From an uncultured Ruminococcus sp. (GTDB lineage: Bacteria > Bacillota > Clostridia > Oscillospirales > Ruminococcaceae), in contig CAMCRP010000005.1 of NCBI GenBank assembly GCA_945877315.1, forward strand, positions 25,714 to 89,713: a stretch of 64,000 nucleotides of DNA, given 5' to 3'. The notes beneath the pieces are model-generated. The model was not told where the DNA came from. It was given only the letters and a program-made list of their open reading frames with translations, and searched no databases. This document shows, piece after piece, positions 55,650 through 64,000 of this stretch (position 1 is the first letter of the stretch; each line of letters starts with the position of its first letter). The position numbers were made by a program, and so were the translations under genes.

Positions 55650-56739
55650 AGTTATTGAATTCCATAGCATTATTCCAAACCCTTTCATACTTTTTCACAC
55701 ATCTTTGCCCTTTAGGGGACTCAACGCTAAACACTTCAAAACTAGTGTTAGTTAGTAATTGCGGATATCCATTGCTATCAAATGATGGCCTTGAGTATAT
55801 AATACAATTATCTAGTCTTATGATTATTTCATCTCGCTTATTATCATAAAGTCTAAAACATTTTCTTAGCTGTCCATTATCTTTAATTATATTTTTTGCT
55901 CTTAAAATACAAGTCTTCAATTCATTCCTAAATATTTCCTGATGCTGATGTGCATTATTTACCTCATCAGAATTTGGATTTAAAAACATACATCTAAAGT
56001 CAATTCCATCCATATCGGTACCATAATATGACTTTTCTTCCAGATAGTCAAAAAATAATTTGAAGTTTCCGCTAAGTAATTTCATGTTTTTACGTCCATA
56101 TATCCATAGGTATTTTCCTGTATACATAAAATATTCTGTAATGATTTTAAGCAAATCAAAACTTTCAAATCCGGTGAGAAAACAAGCAGTTTTGTCGTGA
56201 AAATATGGATTCTTCAAGATAAAACAATTGTTATGGATTAGTTTATCAACAAAATCCTCACAATTTATATCTACTTTTCTAAATTTATCCTTTATATTCT
56301 CTACTTCTTGAATATATTTTTCTACTTTATGTGAATTGGATTTAGTAAATGGGACCTTAAATGCATCTAACAAGTTATTAATAAAATTTTTGTTGTTATA
56401 TGAGATTTCTCTGGCAATATTCATTGGGTTATCAATCCATGAATGCCAATTTGGATCATTATCAAAAAGCAACGGAATAACTATTTTTTTAGCCCCGCGC
56501 GCATACCCTGCTTCAAATAACATCCATGGCGATTTTTGATTTTCTCTAGTAAAACACAACACAAGTTTCTCACATTCTTGTATGTTTTGCAAAATTTTTG
56601 CTTGAACATCTTCACCAGCTTTTATATCTAATTCAGATTCAAAAACGTCTATTTCAGGATCAAGGCTTTGCAACAATTCTTTGGTTTTACGAGCAAGTTC
56701 CCCGCTTTCTGGTTTGGACCAACTTATAAATACTTTCAT
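55642..56739 (-). CDS. TIR-domain protein with PLD-like C-terminal domain
   Basis: A 365-residue protein. Residues 1-130 form a TIR domain (KVFISWSKPESGELA at the start; glutamate in SPWMLFEAGYARG as the likely NAD-cleaving residue). The C-terminal part (about 190-360: IYGRKNMKLLSG, FRCMFLNPNSDEVN, CFRLYDNKRDEIIIRLDNCIIY, FEVF) resembles catalytically dead PLD-like sensor domains seen on bacterial immune proteins, though this is by eye. ATG 56739 after AAGGAAGG is the start. The gene lies just inside the right inverted repeat. Confidence 0.8.
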   Translation of the reverse strand: MKVFISWSKPESGELARKTKELLQSLDPEIDVFESELDIKAGEDVQAKILQNIQECEKLVLCFTRENQKSPWMLFEAGYARGAKKIVIPLLFDNDPNWHSWIDNPMNIAREISYNNKNFINNLLDAFKVPFTKSNSHKVEKYIQEVENIKDKFRKVDINCEDFVDKLIHNNCFILKNPYFHDKTACFLTGFESFDLLKIITEYFMYTGKYLWIYGRKNMKLLSGNFKLFFDYLEEKSYYGTDMDGIDFRCMFLNPNSDEVNNAHQHQEIFRNELKTCILRAKNIIKDNGQLRKCFRLYDNKRDEIIIRLDNCIIYSRPSFDSNGYPQLLTNTSFEVFSVESPKGQRCVKKYERVWNNAMEFNNSI

Positions 56740-56792
56740 GATTTTCCTTCCTTTTTTTATGTGAGAAACATTAATTATCATAAATTCATTGA

Positions 56793-56819
56793 ATGATAAT
56801 TTGAAGTTATCTTATGTTT
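56793..56819 (-). repeat. Right copy of 27-bp perfect inverted repeat
   Basis: Exact reverse complement of 54934-54960. It lies between the divergently read TIR gene and the five-gene operon, so it is in the upstream region of both. Together the copies bound a 1.8-kb segment. Confidence 0.85.
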
Positions 56820-56886
56820 ACAGATACTTTTGATCATATAGAGTTATATTATGTGCCGATACCATTGCAGAAAGGAATGCTGTATT

Positions 56887-57945
56887 ATGAATAGAAGTAG
56901 AATTATTGATCACGATAGCCAGCAAATACAGTTTGATCACGTTTTTGATTGTGAGATTAATCCTAATCCCAGTATTCCGTTTCTGCAATCAAGGGGAATT
57001 AAACCTTCGCCAATATTTGATACATATTGGCGATATGCAGCCGAACGACAGCAGGTATTTATGAAAAGAAAATCAGGAGTTTCTTTCCCTTGGACTGATG
57101 ATGATATACTTTTAAAGTACAAATTTACCAATGTTTATAGAGCTTCTGATCGTGTAAGTCAATACTTAATAAAAGAAGTTATATATTGCGGCGGCTCGGG
57201 AAATGTTTTTTCGCCTGAGGACACTTTTTTTAGGATTATTCTATTCAAGTTATTTAATAAAATAGAAACTTGGGAATACCTTGAATCTGAATTGGGAACT
57301 ATTGATTTGAAATCATATTCATTTGACAGCTATTATTCTCTTTTAAATAGCTTGCTTGAAGAAGGAAAACGAATTTATTCCGCGGCATACATAATGCCAT
57401 CAGGCACTTCGTTTGGATGTAATCGTAAGCATGGAAATAATCTAAGATTGCTTGAACTAATGATGTCAGAGCATTTAGTCACAAAGATTTCAAAGGCAAA
57501 AAATTTATTGGAGCTATATGAATTGTTGCTGAGTTTTCCTTCAGTGGGAAAATTTCTTGCTTTTCAGTATGCTATAGATTTGAATTATAGCGATTTATGT
57601 GATTTTAGTGAAATGGATTACGTTGTTGCCGGCCCTGGTGCAAAAAGCGGGATATCTAAAATGTTTTTAGATACCAATGGTTACTCTGATGAATATATTA
57701 TTCAGCTTATGGCAGAAAACCAGGAAGAAGAATTTAAACGACTTGGGTTAGAATTTGAGTATTTGGGGAAAAGAAAACTACAACTGATTGACTGCCAAAA
57801 TATATTTTGTGAAGTTGATAAATATACAAGGGTTGCTTTTCCTGATTATATAGGAAATAATCGCTCACGAATTAAACAACACTTTACGCCTAATCTTGCA
57901 CAACCTATCGAATATTTTTATCCTCCCAAATGGGGTATCAACTGA
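56887..57945 (+). CDS. 5-hmdU DNA kinase helical-domain-like protein (alpha-glutamyl/putrescinyl thymine pyrophosphorylase-like)
   Basis: A 352-residue all-helical protein. The pattern YWRYAAERQQVFMKR, TNVYRASDRVSQYLI, PEDTFFRIILFKLFN, SFPSVGKFLAFQYAIDLNYS and VAGPGAKSGI matches the helical domain found in phage enzymes that build hypermodified thymines. The family has a helix-hairpin-helix DNA-glycosylase-like fold. ATG 56887 follows AAAGGA. It is first in an operon with a thymidylate-synthase homologue, TIR proteins and Nmad2, an unusual setting that suggests a nucleotide rather than a phage-DNA product. The specific reaction is inference. Confidence 0.78.
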   Translation: MNRSRIIDHDSQQIQFDHVFDCEINPNPSIPFLQSRGIKPSPIFDTYWRYAAERQQVFMKRKSGVSFPWTDDDILLKYKFTNVYRASDRVSQYLIKEVIYCGGSGNVFSPEDTFFRIILFKLFNKIETWEYLESELGTIDLKSYSFDSYYSLLNSLLEEGKRIYSAAYIMPSGTSFGCNRKHGNNLRLLELMMSEHLVTKISKAKNLLELYELLLSFPSVGKFLAFQYAIDLNYSDLCDFSEMDYVVAGPGAKSGISKMFLDTNGYSDEYIIQLMAENQEEEFKRLGLEFEYLGKRKLQLIDCQNIFCEVDKYTRVAFPDYIGNNRSRIKQHFTPNLAQPIEYFYPPKWGIN

Positions 57946-57954
57946 GGTGAACTT

Positions 57955-58947
57955 ATGTTTAATAGTTTTCATGGAGAAACTGCAAATGATATTTGGAAGC
58001 AAGCATTTGAGGCAGTGAAGCTTTCAAATATTATAGAAAGTAGGTGTGGTAATACAAGAGAATTGTTACATACAACATTATCGATTAACAATCCACTTCA
58101 AAAGTGGGTAACTTGTAAATCACCTCCAATTAGTATTGGGTATGCACTTGCCGAGTTAATCTGGATTTTGCATGGATCTGACGATTCTCAGACTATAAAT
58201 TATTGGAATCCGGCTCTTCCTCGATTTGCGGGAAATTATAAGTCATATCCCGGTGCATATGGTCAAAGAATTATATATAGGTATGGTTTTAATCAACTTG
58301 AACGAGTGTATCAGACATTAAAGAATCATCCTGAAAGCAGACAGGCAGTTATGCTGATATGGGATCCCAAAACAGATTTACCAAAGTCAAACGGCGTTCC
58401 TAATAATGGAGATATTCCTTGCAATGTATGCTCTATGATAAAGATAAGGAAAGGTAAACTTGAATGGACACAGGTTATGAGGAGTAACGACCTTGTTTTA
58501 GGATTGCCATATAACTTGGTTCAATTTACATCGATGCAAGAGCTTCTTGCATCATGGCTGAATGTGGATGTCGGATCATATAATCACATAAGCGATAGTT
58601 TACATATTTATACAGATAAGGAGTCTGATTTAGGAATCCAAACAACAGGATACTATAATACGGACTCATTAAGCATAAAGAAGGAGGATTTTGATCATGT
58701 AATACAATCCATATATAATGTGATGGAAAAGCTTTCTCATACCAATGTTCAACCCTATGAATTACTCAAATTATCAGAACTGGACTTGGGTTATGAGGCC
58801 TACAATAACATCTTAAGGATAATTTGTGCGTATTCTGCATATAGTAATCATTTTACGGATTTGCAGAATGAAATAATGAAATACTGCACCAATAAATGTT
58901 ATGTTCTCATGTGGACAAATTGGCTGCAAAGTAAAACTAGGAGGTAA
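57955..58947 (+). CDS. Thymidylate synthase-family protein (dUMP methylase/hydroxymethylase-like)
   Basis: A 330-residue TS-fold protein. Conserved parts: ELIWILHGSDD (folate-side glutamate), PGAYGQR, the active-site cysteine in GDIPCNVCSM, RSND and GLPYNLVQF, where the asparagine selects dUMP over dCMP, and HISDSLHIY. The usual histidine after the catalytic cysteine is asparagine, a departure seen in some hydroxymethylases and divergent homologues. It is 9 bp after the helical-domain gene and 4 bp before the TIR gene. I favour a dUMP-modifying enzyme serving the locus rather than housekeeping ThyA. Confidence 0.85.
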   Translation: MFNSFHGETANDIWKQAFEAVKLSNIIESRCGNTRELLHTTLSINNPLQKWVTCKSPPISIGYALAELIWILHGSDDSQTINYWNPALPRFAGNYKSYPGAYGQRIIYRYGFNQLERVYQTLKNHPESRQAVMLIWDPKTDLPKSNGVPNNGDIPCNVCSMIKIRKGKLEWTQVMRSNDLVLGLPYNLVQFTSMQELLASWLNVDVGSYNHISDSLHIYTDKESDLGIQTTGYYNTDSLSIKKEDFDHVIQSIYNVMEKLSHTNVQPYELLKLSELDLGYEAYNNILRIICAYSAYSNHFTDLQNEIMKYCTNKCYVLMWTNWLQSKTRR

Positions 58948-58951
58948 AAAT

Positions 58952-59422
58952 ATGTCTAAGACCATTAATTTATTTGTATCGCATAAGGGAGAAGATGAAA
59001 GAAAAATTGACGCCTTCAAAAAACTTATGGAGAAAAAAGGATACGATTTTAGAGATAGCTCTATAAGGGAAAGTGAACCCAACAAGGCACATGACGAGGA
59101 ATACATAAAAAATAAGTATTTAAAACCGGCAATTGATTGGGCAGGGACAGTTGTAGTTTTAATAGGAAATAATACTCATAAAAGCGATTGGGTTAACTGG
59201 GAGATTGAATATGCCCAGCAGTGTGGAAAGAAGATAATAGGCGTTTATCTACAGGGCGAAAAGGATTCTGAACTTCCTGAAGCATTAAAAGACTACGCTG
59301 AATCGTGTGTTGGGTGGAATGCTGAAAAGATAGATGAAGCCATAAGAAACGATCGTGTTATTTGGGAGGACTCAAATGGTAACCCTATAACACCAAATGT
59401 TTCGTCGCACATCAGCTGCTAG
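58952..59422 (+). CDS. Small TIR-domain protein (Thoeris ThsB-like)
   Basis: A 156-residue single-domain protein: NLFVSHKGEDERKIDAFK at the start, a middle strand TVVVLIGNNTHKSDWVNWEIEYAQQ with the candidate catalytic glutamate, and KKIIGVYLQGEKD. This is the DUF1863/ThsB-type TIR, which in Thoeris makes cyclic ADP-ribose-like signals. The ATG follows AGGAGG that overlaps the stop of the TS-like gene, so the two are coupled. No ThsA is recognisable; a SLOG-bearing effector-like gene follows two genes later. Confidence 0.87.
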   Translation: MSKTINLFVSHKGEDERKIDAFKKLMEKKGYDFRDSSIRESEPNKAHDEEYIKNKYLKPAIDWAGTVVVLIGNNTHKSDWVNWEIEYAQQCGKKIIGVYLQGEKDSELPEALKDYAESCVGWNAEKIDEAIRNDRVIWEDSNGNPITPNVSSHISC

Positions 59423-59430
59423 TGAGAATC

Positions 59431-60054
59431 ATGAAGATATATTCTTATATAGTAAAACGAGATTACGGTTTTGCTCCAAATCCATTCTATGGTTATTGTA
59501 CATTAGCTACTTGTAAACCTGTTATAAGAAAACACGCCGAAATTGGAGATATAATAATAGGCATTGGTTCCGGCGAAAAAAATAGTGTATATAAGAATAG
59601 AGCGATTTTTGCTATGATAATCTCTGAAGTGTTAACTTACGATCAGTATTGGAACGACATAAGATTTCAGAAGAAAAAGCCGGTTATGAGGGGCAGCAAA
59701 AAACAGATGTACGGAGATAATATATATCATACGTCATTTGAGACCGGTGTAATTGTTCAAGAGTACAGCCACCATAGTTATCCCGATGGAAGCACAAATT
59801 ATCTGAATTATAAAAGAGATGTCCCCGGTGAAAGAGTGCTTATATCCCGTGAGTTTTGGTATTGGGGCAGAGAGGCAATAAAAATTCCACCCCATCTATT
59901 GAAATTAGCTGATGTAAAGCGAGGACATCGAGTTTACGAGAATGCTGCTTTTACTTCTGAAGTTTATAAGTGGTTAAAAGCTTTAAGCGATAGCGGATAT
60001 ATTGGGAAGCCATGCAAATTTTCCGGTGACTATCAATGGTATGATGGAAGATAA
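59431..60054 (+). CDS. Nucleotide-modification-associated domain 2 (Nmad2-like) protein
   Basis: A 207-residue protein with the start KIYSYIVKRDYGFAPNPFYG followed by CTLATCKPVIRKHAEIGDIIIGIGSG, which matches the Nmad2 family predicted computationally from phage and conflict operons. It carries no known catalytic motif; roles in binding or editing modified nucleotides are proposed for the family. A GTG three codons upstream overlaps the TIR stop codon and could also be the start. It is third from last in the five-gene operon order TIR, Nmad2, TIR-SLOG. Confidence 0.78.
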   Translation: MKIYSYIVKRDYGFAPNPFYGYCTLATCKPVIRKHAEIGDIIIGIGSGEKNSVYKNRAIFAMIISEVLTYDQYWNDIRFQKKKPVMRGSKKQMYGDNIYHTSFETGVIVQEYSHHSYPDGSTNYLNYKRDVPGERVLISREFWYWGREAIKIPPHLLKLADVKRGHRVYENAAFTSEVYKWLKALSDSGYIGKPCKFSGDYQWYDGR

Positions 60055-60074
60055 TAAGTTTATTTGGAGGAGTT

Positions 60075-61991
60075 ATGAATCATTTTTCACCTTTATCAAT
60101 ACAGTTTGTTTGGCATCCTGATGACAGCCAATCTGTAGTGCCCATAGTAAATTATTGCAAGAAAAACCTCTCGCGTGATCAAGATAATCCTTTTTTACGC
60201 TCGTTAGATTTTCCCATATTCTGTTTTTCCTCAAAAACAGAAAGCGTACCTTCGCCAATAAATAAAATGTCCGAGAAGACGTTAGTTTTTGTGTTCGTTG
60301 GAACCGGCATTATAATATCTGAGGAGTGGAAAAAATATATATTTGAGAATTGTGAAAATGAAAACGTAAAAAAAGTTTATATTGCACTAAATAACTATGC
60401 ATTCAATTTGAAGGAAATAGAAAGAACAAATTGTATCCGTTATGAAGAGCATTCTGCTAAATTTTCCGATGAAATGCTTCATCGAAGAATGTTTGTGGAT
60501 ATATCACATGAAATATATAGATGGTTGTTAGAGAGTGATAAGCATAATCAGCTGAATTTGTTTATTAGTCATACTAAAAATGACGTTAATGGTGTAATTT
60601 TAGCAAAAAAATTAAAAGAATTCATTGATTCTGACACGAGGATGAAAAATTTTTTTGATGTAAATGATATACAAGCCGGCGATGATTTTAACGATACTAT
60701 ATGTGAAAATATTAAAAAATCCACTTTAGTTGTTGTTCATTCCAATACTTATTCATCAAGATTTTGGTGTCAAAAAGAAATATTATGTGCAAAACAAAAT
60801 GGTCGACCCATTATTGAAGTCAATTGTATAGATGGTTATGAGGATAGAAGTTTTCCTTTTATGTGTAACTATCCTACAATTAGATTTAACGATAATATAC
60901 TAGACGTAATTGAACTTGCATTAATGGAAACAATTCGTTTTTATTATTGTGATATGCTTATGGGCATGTACAAGGAAAATGGTTATTTAACTGATGTAAA
61001 AACTTTTAATAGCGTTCCCGATAGTTTTATGATTAATGAAGCTGAAGAAGAAATAGTAGTACATCCGGAACCGGAGTTGTACCCCGATGAATACAAGATA
61101 TTATCCTCAAAAAAAATAATTACTACGCCGTTATCTTTCAGGAAGTCAAATATACAAAATAAAAAAATCGGTATTTCCATATCAGATGCTCCTGAAGAGG
61201 ATATGGAACGACTTGGTCAAGATGGTAATAATCTTAAATGCCTATCTAAAATTCTAGCACAAAAAATAATCAGAAGTAAAGCTACAGTGGTATATGGCGG
61301 AGATTTACGCCCTAACGGATTCACACAATTTCTGTTTGAAGAGGCAAGGATAGCGAAAATTAATCGTATTGATGATAAAAAAATTCTTGTTAAAAACTTT
61401 ATATCATGGCCTGCTCAGCAATTTGAAAGCGAAGAAATTAAGAAGTGGAGTGCCGAACATATGGGAATATGCAAATTTATAAGGTGTCAGGCTCCACATT
61501 ACGCAAATAGTATCACCAAATCTGCAATAGATGAATATATATGGGGGCGAAGTCTCACAGCTATGCGTGAGGAAATGATTGATGAATGTGATATTAGAAT
61601 CTGTGCAGGTGGAAAGGTAATCAATTATAAAGGGTGTATGCCCGGAATCCTTGAAGAAGTACTCATAGCTGTTGAAAAAAGAAAGCCTGTTTATATTCTC
61701 GGTGGATTTGGCGGAATTAGCGAAAGAATATGTCGATATATTCTAACGGGAGAACTGCCGAAGGAACTTACACGAGAATGGCAGCTTGATAATTGTGATG
61801 GATATTCTAAACTCATTAAAGAATATGATGATCATTCTATTGTTATAGATTATTCCAGAATTGAGAGTATAAGTATGGAATCTCTTAATAATGGACTTTC
61901 AGAAGAGGAAAACAAGCGTTTATTTACAACACCTTTTCTTGAGGAGATAATATATCTCATATCTCAGGGATTAAGGAATCTTTATTCCTAA
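60075..61991 (+). CDS. TIR-SLOG (STALD-like) protein
   Basis: A 638-residue protein. Residues 1-150 look like a degenerate TIR-like fold. Residues about 158-290 form a TIR domain (NLFISHTKNDVNGVILAKKL; IQAGDDFN; glutamate in SRFWCQKEILCAK). Residues about 365-600 form a SLOG domain of the Sir2/TIR-associated type (VVYGGDLRPNGFTQFLFEEA; AMREEMIDECDIRICAGG; PVYILGGFGGISERI). SLOG domains bind nucleotide-derived signals. I infer an effector that senses a nucleotide made by the operon and then cleaves NAD+. GGAGGAG precedes the ATG; it is the last gene of the operon. Confidence 0.85.
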   Translation: MNHFSPLSIQFVWHPDDSQSVVPIVNYCKKNLSRDQDNPFLRSLDFPIFCFSSKTESVPSPINKMSEKTLVFVFVGTGIIISEEWKKYIFENCENENVKKVYIALNNYAFNLKEIERTNCIRYEEHSAKFSDEMLHRRMFVDISHEIYRWLLESDKHNQLNLFISHTKNDVNGVILAKKLKEFIDSDTRMKNFFDVNDIQAGDDFNDTICENIKKSTLVVVHSNTYSSRFWCQKEILCAKQNGRPIIEVNCIDGYEDRSFPFMCNYPTIRFNDNILDVIELALMETIRFYYCDMLMGMYKENGYLTDVKTFNSVPDSFMINEAEEEIVVHPEPELYPDEYKILSSKKIITTPLSFRKSNIQNKKIGISISDAPEEDMERLGQDGNNLKCLSKILAQKIIRSKATVVYGGDLRPNGFTQFLFEEARIAKINRIDDKKILVKNFISWPAQQFESEEIKKWSAEHMGICKFIRCQAPHYANSITKSAIDEYIWGRSLTAMREEMIDECDIRICAGGKVINYKGCMPGILEEVLIAVEKRKPVYILGGFGGISERICRYILTGELPKELTREWQLDNCDGYSKLIKEYDDHSIVIDYSRIESISMESLNNGLSEEENKRLFTTPFLEEIIYLISQGLRNLYS

Positions 61992-62461
61992 TCTAAGTGA
62001 AACCTGATTCTGAAAAATAAACAGTATAAACTCATTTCGTACAGCAAGAGACAGCAGCTGATTATTATGTTTCATACTTTTAGGGCTAATTGACTATAAA
62101 GTATAGATGCAAGAAGTGAGCGTATGCTAATGAAATTATTAGAGAAATTTTTCAAATTGGTTTTTTTATATATGAAAAAATATCAGTCGAAGAAAACGGA
62201 AATGGTTTCATAATATGAGAAACCCATGTAGTATATATTTCCTGAACATGGTATAACTCTGTACTTGCAAATAGGCTTGATATTATGAAACACGCTTTTG
62301 ATATGAGAAATGTGAGTGGAATTTTTTATCAGAAGCAGTGTATCGAAATGTGAAAAGCAGATAATGTACTTGCATAGGCTAACCGTCTTTATGAAAGCTG
62401 TGTCTTATTAAAGAGGGAGCAAATACAGTTATAAACAGAATTATAAAGTGAGGTAATTAAA
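61992..62461. other. 470-bp AT-rich gene-free stretch
   Basis: No gene of convincing length, no strong hairpin with a T-run, and no clear promoter was found. A 29-codon frame at about 62124 lacks a good ribosome site. The stretch separates the TIR-SLOG gene from the dGTPase gene and may hold the dgt promoter. Confidence 0.5.
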
Positions 62462-63886
62462 ATGGAATGGAAACAGCTTTTATGTGAAAAACGTCAATCG
62501 ACTACAAAATACGGTAGCAAAACAGACCTACGGAATGAATTTCAGAAGGATTATCACCGAATAATCTGCAGTGCTTCATTCAGGCGTTTGCAAGATAAGA
62601 CACAGGTCTTTCCTTTGGATAAAAGTGATTTTGTGCGTACAAGGCTTACTCACTCTCTGGAGGTCGCCTCCTTTGCAAAATCCCTGGGACAAACAGCTTT
62701 TCAATATCTTATTGATAACAACAGAGATGAAGAATTAACACCGGAAATCAAGGAAAAAGTATGCAGCATTCTTGAATGTGCAGGACTGCTGCATGATATC
62801 GGAAACCCTCCCTTCGGGCACTTCGGAGAGGATTCCATTCGTAATTGGTTTAAGAGCAATCTGTCCAAAATAGAATTTAAAGGCACTTCTGTCGAGAATT
62901 ATTTAAATGAGCAGATGAAGAAGGATCTGTATCATTTTGAGGGCAATGCTCAGGCGCTGCGTCTGCTTACAAAGCTGCATTATCTTGTTGACGAAAATGG
63001 TATGCATCTGACCTATGCTTTGCTGAACACATTGATCAAATATCCTGTGTCATCGTGCGGAATCGATAAACACAGCGGAAATATCAAGGATAAGAAAATG
63101 GGATATTATTTTGCAGAGCATGAGCTTTTTGAAGATATAACAAAATCTACAGGAGCAATTGACTGCCGCTATCCGCTTACCTTTCTGCTTGAAGCGGCTG
63201 ATGATATCGCATATCATACTGCCGATATTGAGGATGCGGTCAAGAAAGGCTTTTTAAGCTATTCTCAGCTGCTTGAGGAACTGCGAAGCGAAGTTTACAT
63301 TAAGAAATGTGCAAATGAACAGGAACTGCATAGCTATAAAACAGCTGTTGATGTGCTTGAAGAGAAATATGATAAAGCCAAGGAAAAAGGTATACCGAAT
63401 CCGGAATTCAACGCTGTACAGAATTGGATAATTTATGTGCAGGGGCAGCTTCTATATTGTGCATCTTATGGATTTACAAAGAATTATCAAAGTATTATGG
63501 ATGGAACTTTTTCTTCTGAAGTAATAAGCGTTTCACGAGGGAAAACGTTGTCTGAGGCATTGGGAAACATAGCTTGTAATCATGTTTTCAAATCCAGCGA
63601 AATTTATAAAACAGAGATCGCTGCAGGAAATATAATCAACTTTCTGTTAGATAAATTTGTACCTGCCGCCGTTAATTATGATACAAACAAGGAACTTTCG
63701 CCTATGGATAAAAGAATTATTCATCTGATTTCGGATAATTACCGTCAGATTTATAAAATATATTCCGGCGGCAAAGACGAAAACGAGAAGCTGTATTTAA
63801 GGCTTTTGTTAGTTACCGATTATATATGCGGTATGACAGATAGCTTTGCTAAAAGATTGTATCAAGAGATGACCGGAATAATTTAA
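62462..63886 (+). CDS. dgt: Deoxyguanosinetriphosphate triphosphohydrolase (dGTPase)
   Basis: A 474-residue HD-domain enzyme that removes triphosphate from dGTP or other dNTPs. Motifs: ICSASFRRLQDKTQVFPL, RTRLTHSLEVAS, the metal HD pair in GLLHDIGNPPFGHFGE, HFEGNAQALR and LEAADDIAYHTADIEDAV. The length matches the 450-500 residue Dgt group. It follows the conflict island and could be either a housekeeping gene or part of it, since dNTP hydrolases are known antiphage factors. The gene-free tail 63887-64000 shows nothing recognisable. Confidence 0.93.
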   Translation: MEWKQLLCEKRQSTTKYGSKTDLRNEFQKDYHRIICSASFRRLQDKTQVFPLDKSDFVRTRLTHSLEVASFAKSLGQTAFQYLIDNNRDEELTPEIKEKVCSILECAGLLHDIGNPPFGHFGEDSIRNWFKSNLSKIEFKGTSVENYLNEQMKKDLYHFEGNAQALRLLTKLHYLVDENGMHLTYALLNTLIKYPVSSCGIDKHSGNIKDKKMGYYFAEHELFEDITKSTGAIDCRYPLTFLLEAADDIAYHTADIEDAVKKGFLSYSQLLEELRSEVYIKKCANEQELHSYKTAVDVLEEKYDKAKEKGIPNPEFNAVQNWIIYVQGQLLYCASYGFTKNYQSIMDGTFSSEVISVSRGKTLSEALGNIACNHVFKSSEIYKTEIAAGNIINFLLDKFVPAAVNYDTNKELSPMDKRIIHLISDNYRQIYKIYSGGKDENEKLYLRLLLVTDYICGMTDSFAKRLYQEMTGII

Positions 63887-64000
63887 ATACTACTGGGGTA
63901 TAAAAAATAAACTGTGTAAATGATTTCCCCACACAACATTGACCACAATAAAATGCAGCCAAACAAGGCAACGCTGAGGAGCGCCCCAACGCAGGCTGCG

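Noticed and set aside
1..64000. CRISPR array, tRNA or rRNA genes, and prophage structural genes
   Set aside because: No regularly spaced direct repeats, cloverleaf-like segments or capsid/tail proteins were found; the integrase stands alone.

Overview
The window looks like a chromosomal segment of an anaerobic gut or rumen Firmicute, most likely Ruminococcus or a close Oscillospiraceae relative. This is inferred from the gene content: pyruvate formate-lyase with a formate channel, beta-mannosidase, L-fucose catabolism, cellulose-binding-like modules on a secreted protein, an agr quorum-sensing system, strong Shine-Dalgarno sites and sigma-A type promoters. No rRNA, tRNA or CRISPR array was recognised.

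Bases 1-38,100 are mostly housekeeping and carbon metabolism. The window opens inside a pyruvate formate-lyase gene that stops before its glycyl-radical domain; that domain is a separate 81-codon gene downstream, followed by a FocA-type channel. On the minus strand come an HD hydrolase, a beta-mannosidase, a hybrid histidine kinase lacking the phospho-acceptor histidine, and a lipid-kinase-like gene. A plus-strand operon (ABC ATPase, FtsX permease, galT, DtxR-type repressor), a Na/Pi cotransporter, cysK with an Rrf2 regulator, and a fucose operon (fucA-fucO-HAD-fucU-fucK-fucI) follow. A four-helix-bundle gene with terminal inverted repeats sits inside the fucose operon. Then come fructokinase, lnt, DUF421/DUF4363, tcdA, two transporters, an S41 peptidase and guaA.

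Bases 38,150-44,000 are a rearranged junction: a run of five adjacent perfect hairpins, a receiver-HPt protein that looks like the tail of a decapitated hybrid kinase, a TIR-STAND-TPR defence-type protein, and an ISAs1-family element.

Bases 44,200-53,900 are an agr locus in the order agrB, agrA-like, agrC-like, agrD, followed by a 1407-residue secreted modular protein and a membrane-anchored partner. Three promoters (before agrB, before agrD and before a decayed gene at 53.5 kb) share one architecture: two TGTACATC-like boxes 20 bp apart, the second starting 20 bp before a TTGA-type -35, then a 17-bp spacer to the -10.

Bases 53,900-62,000 are AT-rich and look like a conflict island. A tyrosine recombinase lies beside a 1.8-kb cassette (P-loop kinase and TIR protein, convergent) bounded by perfect 27-bp inverted repeats. 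Next is a five-gene operon: 5-hmdU-kinase-helical-domain-like protein, thymidylate-synthase homologue, small TIR protein, Nmad2-like protein, and a TIR-SLOG (STALD-like) protein. A dGTPase follows. I propose this as a candidate nucleotide-signal immune system built from thymine-modification enzymes, possibly with an invertible module; the function is inference.
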